Below, piece by piece: positions 59,991-64,000 of a stretch of 64,000 nucleotides of DNA. The stretch's first letter is position 1. Each line of letters opens with the position of its first letter. The translations under genes were made by a program, and so were the position numbers. Under the pieces are notes generated by a model. It did no database searches and was not told the origin of the DNA. It saw nothing but the letters and a program-made list of their open reading frames with translations. The stretch lies in assembly GCF_018613155.1 (NCBI RefSeq), contig NZ_JAGGQU010000038.1:1-64000 (forward strand), given 5' to 3'. This DNA comes from Bacillus sp. ISL-55 (lineage in GTDB: Bacteria; Bacillota; Bacilli; Bacillales; Cytobacillaceae).

Positions 59991-61646
59991 TTATCTATTA
60001 AACTTAAAAATCGAAACTGAATCATTTAACTCACTCGTCAGCTTTCTCAAATCAGTAACCTTTTTCGATAGGTTACCGAATGCCGATAATTGTTCTGTGG
60101 TGGAGGCCGAAATTTCCTCACTGCCTGCTGCTGTTTCCTCGACGACTGCACTGATGGATTCGACATTATGGAGGACCTTGGCTCCCAGTTCTTTTGAAGC
60201 TTCCATCCCTTTGACAAGTTGAGTTACTTTTTCCGAAATGCCGGTTACCTTTGCTTCGATATTCCCAAATGCACTCATTGTTACATTCATCGACTTCATC
60301 TGTTCTTCGGCTATGATACCGCCTTTGTTCACTGCTTCTCCTATTTCATCGAGACCGCTTTTCAGCAAATTGACCATATCAAAGATTTGCGTAGTAGCAG
60401 TGTTTGATTCTTCGGCAAGCTTTCTGACCTCTGCGGCGACAACCGCGAAACCTTTTCCGGCTTCACCTGCCCTTGCTGCTTCGATGGCAGCGTTTAAAGC
60501 GAGCAAATTCGTTTGGGCTGCTATAGCTGAAACGGATGCTGCCATATCTTCAATTTTCGCTGCATAGCCAACGAAATGGTCAGTTGCTGTCTGGATGGAC
60601 TGTGAAGCCAATTTGTTTTCCGAAATTAAGGCCTTTTGACCTTCGATTGCCTTTCTTCCTTCGCCAATTGCTTCCACTGCTTCCTTGCTGTAAGAAGACG
60701 ATTCCTGGGTGTGGTCCAGGTTAAGCATAATTTCTTTATCCATATCATCGATTAACTCAACTGATTGCTGTAAATCCTCTGAAACGGTTTGTGCTCCTGC
60801 AGAAAGCTCATCTGTTGATACTGCTACTTGATTCGAGATTTCCGTAAGCGCGATATTTTCCTGCTCAATTTCCGCTGCGAAATCCTCCACTTCCCTGCTC
60901 GCCATATTCACCTTTTGCAGCAAGGATGTCAATTGTGCAGCCATCACATCAAACGACTCATTCAAGGTTCCCAGCTCGTCTTTGTGTTTATAAGGAACTT
61001 TTTCAATCATCAAGTTCCCTTTGGAGATTTCTTGTGCATTAATAGCAATCTGCTTCAATGGCTTGGTGATCGAGCTAGTCAGCCTGACCCCGATTCCCCC
61101 GGCAACGACAACGAGCAGGATGCTGCCTATGATCGCCGCAAATATTATGAATTGAATCTGATTTTTCAAGTCCTTCTGCAGAAAATCGTAATATTCATTG
61201 ACCTGTATATTCAGCAGGTGAAGGTCATTCAGGACACCTTCACTGCGCAATGACTGACGCTTCACCTCTGCACTATTTTTCTGTTCAAGCGCTTTGTTAG
61301 CTTCACTTTCAAGGGCAGTGAACTTTTCAAGAGCCTTATCCAAAACTTTTTTGCTGTCTTCCTGCTGGATCAAGCCTTTTGCCTGTGCGAAAATTTGAGA
61401 GGTTTTCTCCATTTTCGTCAGAGCATCCTGCCGGTTTCCTTCGGTTGGGTTGAATGAAAAATTGCTAAGCGATTGCTTCGTCGCAGTTGTCTCAGACTGA
61501 AGGTTCTGCACTGTCAGCAATACCTGTACGTAATCTTGGTTCGATGCCTGGACCATTAGCATTCTGTAAATAATAAATGAGATCATCACAATCGATAATC
61601 CAATCGCGAGTAATAAGTTAAGCAGTAACTTCTTTTTTATAGTCAT
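59991..61646 (-). CDS. methyl-accepting chemotaxis protein
   Basis: This 551-residue chemoreceptor has TM1 (about residues 8-29), a helical extracellular sensor bundle (about 30-165), TM2 (about 167-190) and a HAMP domain. The long signalling coiled coil has the conserved hairpin tip (GKGFAVVAAEVRKLAEES). It should relay signals to CheA/CheW. It lies 24 bp after a BMP-type binding lipoprotein gene, which may present its ligand (inference). Confidence 0.92.
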   Translation of the reverse strand: MTIKKKLLLNLLLAIGLSIVMISFIIYRMLMVQASNQDYVQVLLTVQNLQSETTATKQSLSNFSFNPTEGNRQDALTKMEKTSQIFAQAKGLIQQEDSKKVLDKALEKFTALESEANKALEQKNSAEVKRQSLRSEGVLNDLHLLNIQVNEYYDFLQKDLKNQIQFIIFAAIIGSILLVVVAGGIGVRLTSSITKPLKQIAINAQEISKGNLMIEKVPYKHKDELGTLNESFDVMAAQLTSLLQKVNMASREVEDFAAEIEQENIALTEISNQVAVSTDELSAGAQTVSEDLQQSVELIDDMDKEIMLNLDHTQESSSYSKEAVEAIGEGRKAIEGQKALISENKLASQSIQTATDHFVGYAAKIEDMAASVSAIAAQTNLLALNAAIEAARAGEAGKGFAVVAAEVRKLAEESNTATTQIFDMVNLLKSGLDEIGEAVNKGGIIAEEQMKSMNVTMSAFGNIEAKVTGISEKVTQLVKGMEASKELGAKVLHNVESISAVVEETAAGSEEISASTTEQLSAFGNLSKKVTDLRKLTSELNDSVSIFKFNR

Positions 61647-61670
61647 GTTGGCTCCCCCAGTTGCAACTTG

Positions 61671-62651
61671 TTAATCTAGCTGTATTGAAAGTTCGTTATT
61701 TGATAGTTTGGCTTCCAGGTCTTCTAGGCTTTTTTCCTGTTCCGAAGTCAGCTTGATCACCCTTATTGGCGCAAGTCCTACACCACTTTCGTTTATGCCA
61801 AGCTCAATCTGCTTTGCTTTTAGCTTATTTTCACCCTGGAACTCTTTGACTGTTTCATACAGCGCAACATCGACGTTTTTCAGCATCGAGGTAATGATCG
61901 CTTTTTCGGCAAAAAAGTATTGATCACTATCCACACCAATAGCAAACTTTTTCTTGGATTGTGCTTCCTTCAATACACCGACACCTGTAAAACCAGCTGC
62001 TGTATAAAGTACATCGGCACCATCATCAATCATTCCAGAAGCAATCTTTCCTCCAAGTTCTGCATTGCCAAAATCATTCGCGTATGCAACTTTAACCTCT
62101 GCTGCCGGATTCACAGCTTTTACTCCCTGTTCAAACCCAGCTTTAAACTTGTGAATCAGCGGCACATCGGCTCCGCCAACAAATCCAACAATATTAGACT
62201 TTGAAGCCATTCCTGCCACCGCACCCGCCAAGAAGCTTCCCTGTTCTTCTTTAAAAGTAATGGAAGTAATATTATCCAATTTTGATACTGAATCAACCAG
62301 GATAAATTGCTGTTCCGGATACTTTTTTGCCACCTTCTCAAGATCCTCAAGGACCATGAAACCCAAACCAATGACAAGGTCATTACCTTCTTCGACAAGC
62401 TCAGTGAACCCTTTTTCATAGCTGCCTACAGTCTGAAGCTCTCTGTAATCAAAAAGAATATCAAGCTCATCTCTCGCTTTTACCAGACCGGCAAAAGCCG
62501 CATCACTGAAAGATTGGTCCCCAAGTCCGACGTCAGACAACATAATACCGATTTTGACCCTTTCTTTCGCCTTCAGCTCCGAGTTTGCACACCCAGCAAG
62601 GGTTCCTATCAGTAAAAATAAGATTACAAGCATATTCATAATTCGTTTCAT
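61671..62651 (-). CDS. BMP-family substrate-binding lipoprotein
   Basis: This 326-residue lipoprotein (lipobox LAGC, Cys21) belongs to the BMP/Med/PnrA-like periplasmic-binding fold, whose members bind nucleosides. Family landmarks are GIMLSDVGLGDQSFSDAAFAGL, VIGLGFMVLEDLEKVAKKYPEQQF and FLAGAVAGMASKSNIVGFVGG. No nucleoside permease or ATPase genes follow. Instead a chemoreceptor gene lies 24 bp downstream. Confidence 0.9.
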   Translation of the reverse strand: MKRIMNMLVILFLLIGTLAGCANSELKAKERVKIGIMLSDVGLGDQSFSDAAFAGLVKARDELDILFDYRELQTVGSYEKGFTELVEEGNDLVIGLGFMVLEDLEKVAKKYPEQQFILVDSVSKLDNITSITFKEEQGSFLAGAVAGMASKSNIVGFVGGADVPLIHKFKAGFEQGVKAVNPAAEVKVAYANDFGNAELGGKIASGMIDDGADVLYTAAGFTGVGVLKEAQSKKKFAIGVDSDQYFFAEKAIITSMLKNVDVALYETVKEFQGENKLKAKQIELGINESGVGLAPIRVIKLTSEQEKSLEDLEAKLSNNELSIQLD

Positions 62652-62770
62652 CTAGATGTCCTGCTCCCTTTTAAAAATTTATATGTATTTCATCGACCAT
62701 AGCGAATTTTTGTTTACGAATATGCAGAAAGTCTATCTTTTGTTAATTTTCTAACTTCTGATATAGAAAA

Positions 62771-62795
62771 AGCAGACTGTGCAATACAGCCTGCT
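62771..62795 (-). terminator. ktr operon terminator
   Basis: AGCAG/CTGCT with inner pairs GGCTGT and ACAGTC is followed by TTTTTCT on the minus strand. Confidence 0.8.
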
Positions 62796-62804
62796 TCGAT
62801 TTCA

Positions 62805-63461
62805 TTATTTTATTTTCGTGAACCTGTTCAAATCCCCATTTTCGCCAAGGACAATCAGGATATCCTCTGCTCTCAGCGTCTTCTCTGGATCTGGAGAGAT
62901 GTCGACCTTGTTGGCAGTTTTCACACCGATTACTGTGATATTGTATTTGGCACGCAGGTTGATTTCAATCAAGTTTTTGCCAGCCATGCTCATGGGAAGC
63001 TTGATTTCCTCGATACTGTAATCATCGGAAAGCTCGATAAAGTTCAGTACATTTGGTGATGCCATCAGCTGGTGGGCAACTCTCTCCCCCATATCCCTTT
63101 CCGGGAAAATGACTTTGTCAGCGCCAACCTTGAACAACACTTGTGCATGGTGCTTGTTAAGGGCCTTGGCAACGACATTTGAAACTCCCATTTCTTTCAG
63201 TATCAGAACGGTGAGTATACTTGCCTGGATGTCGTCTCCAATCGCCACAATGACAGTGTCAAAGTTCCTGATCCCTACTGCCTTCAATGTTTGCTCGTCC
63301 GTTGAGTCACCAATTACCGCATGGGTTACAAACTCCTTATAGTCCTCGATATGTTGTTCACTTTTATCAATCGCCAGCACTTCGACCCCTTCATTGTATA
63401 AAGTCGTCGCTACACTTGATCCGAAACGGCCCATGCCGATTACTGCATATTGTTTTGCCAT
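62805..63461 (-). CDS. ktrC: Ktr potassium transporter regulatory subunit (RCK)
   Basis: This 218-residue cytoplasmic RCK protein has a Rossmann domain binding ATP/ADP or NAD (YAVIGMGRFGSSVATTLY) and a C-terminal RCK_C domain that can bind c-di-AMP (about residues 135-218). It gates the membrane subunit encoded 13 bp upstream. AGGAGG ahead of the ATG trims seven residues. KtrA is an alternative name; the KtrC symbol follows general resemblance. Confidence 0.9.
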   Translation of the reverse strand: MAKQYAVIGMGRFGSSVATTLYNEGVEVLAIDKSEQHIEDYKEFVTHAVIGDSTDEQTLKAVGIRNFDTVIVAIGDDIQASILTVLILKEMGVSNVVAKALNKHHAQVLFKVGADKVIFPERDMGERVAHQLMASPNVLNFIELSDDYSIEEIKLPMSMAGKNLIEINLRAKYNITVIGVKTANKVDISPDPEKTLRAEDILIVLGENGDLNRFTKIK

Positions 63462-63474
63462 AAAAAACATCCTC

Positions 63475-64000
63475 CTACCCAATCATCACTTTTCCAGCTG
63501 GATATCGATAATGATCCTCTTTTCTCTTTTTCGCTACTGCAAATGCCAGTGTCAGCGGACCAACCCTGCCCGCGAACATTGTAATGGTAATCAATATTTT
63601 TCCGTATGATGACAGCTCAGGGGTCAAGCCCATTGAAAGTCCTACAGTTGAAAAAGCTGATACTGCCTCAAAGAATATCATTAAAAAATCTTTTCCTTGT
63701 TCGGTGATGGTCAACACCATTGTAATCAATACTACTAAAAAAAGCGAAATCAATGTAACCGTCAGCGACTTGGAGATAATGCCGGGATCCATTCTTCTGC
63801 CAAAAAATGTGACATCCTCCCTGCCGCGAATTTGTGACTTGACTGTACCAATCAGGACTGCAAAGGTGGTTGTCTTGATTCCTCCTCCTGTAGAGCCTGG
63901 CGAAGCGCCAATGAACATCAGGAAGATGATCAAAAACAAAGTTGACTGCTGCAAGTCCCGAATATTTAACGTATTGGATCCTGCTGTCCTCGGTGTGACA
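63475..64000 (-). CDS. ktrD: Ktr potassium transporter membrane subunit, C-terminal part
   Basis: The open frame runs off the window edge, so only the last 175 residues are visible. They include a potassium-selectivity segment (VTPRTAGSNTLNIRD), the KtrB/TrkH motif GASPGSTGGGIKTTT and another pore segment near SAFSTVGLSMG. An internal TTG at 63954 is not the true start. It lies upstream of ktrC in one operon. KtrB is equally possible. Confidence 0.88.
   Translation of the reverse strand, partial: VTPRTAGSNTLNIRDLQQSTLFLIIFLMFIGASPGSTGGGIKTTTFAVLIGTVKSQIRGREDVTFFGRRMDPGIISKSLTVTLISLFLVVLITMVLTITEQGKDFLMIFFEAVSAFSTVGLSMGLTPELSSYGKILITITMFAGRVGPLTLAFAVAKKRKEDHYRYPAGKVMIG

Overview
The window is a chromosomal segment of a low-GC, Gram-positive, spore-former-like member of the Bacillaceae. 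The evidence is strong AGGAGG-type ribosome binding sites, frequent TTG and GTG starts, FMN (RFN), SAM-I (S-box) and c-di-GMP riboswitches, Bacillus-type pathway genes (ribDE-BA-H, metNIQ, hemY, namZ/nagZ/amiE, ktr), and dense intrinsic terminators. The genus cannot be fixed from this sequence alone. No rRNA, tRNA, transposase, prophage or CRISPR locus was seen; this looks like core and flexible chromosome.

Layout. 0-7 kb: a PAS sensor kinase, hemY, and an ABC-2 type exporter operon (TetR regulator, ATPase, two permeases) with a double TetR operator. 7-10 kb: a kynurenine operon (kynU-kynA-kynB) turning tryptophan into anthranilate. 10-17 kb: a DoxX-like membrane protein, a CAP-domain protein, a subtilisin, a ZIP metal transporter, and a foldase plus HtrA protease pair. 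17-21 kb: riboflavin operon under an FMN riboswitch. 21-25 kb: CsoR-type regulator, PBP4-type carboxypeptidase, NERD-domain protein, LysM cell-wall hydrolase. 26-31 kb: a redox and electrophile stress cluster (catalase, azoreductase, CatE-like dioxygenase, CatR-like regulator, Dps). 31-37 kb: an exported muropeptide-degrading operon (amiE-nagZ-namZ). 37-45 kb: HIT, DinB, DoxX, MazG-like, a c-di-GMP riboswitch with a small coiled-coil gene, nadE, a lactonase, and a Gfo/Idh oxidoreductase. 45-53 kb: a two-component system, a persulfide-dioxygenase-like protein, an MFS transporter, two more DoxX paralogues, and a PAS-STAS protein. 53-64 kb: cupin, DUF445, metNIQ under a SAM riboswitch, split chromate transporter, chemoreceptor plus BMP lipoprotein, and a Ktr potassium transporter cut by the window end.

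The most unusual property is between the genes. Eleven gene boundaries carry short tandem repeats or hairpins. Most arrays have their own consensus, but they share a design: whole-unit repeats with a period of about 51-53 bp (one of 39 bp) or about 20-21 bp, and most long-period units contain an inverted repeat. All lie at transcription-unit borders and none inside an operon. One hairpin family occurs as a 7-copy array at 23.7 kb and as a solo copy at 3.3 kb. I know of no described function for these arrays.

Other points of interest: a c-di-GMP-I riboswitch with promoter and terminator ahead of an unknown 74-residue protein; FNR/Rex-type palindromes upstream of two unlinked DoxX-like genes, one placed exactly at -41.5; a GlcNAc-repressor (dre)-like operator ahead of the muropeptide operon; and an orphan RsbR-like PAS-STAS protein lacking one of the usual phospho-threonines.
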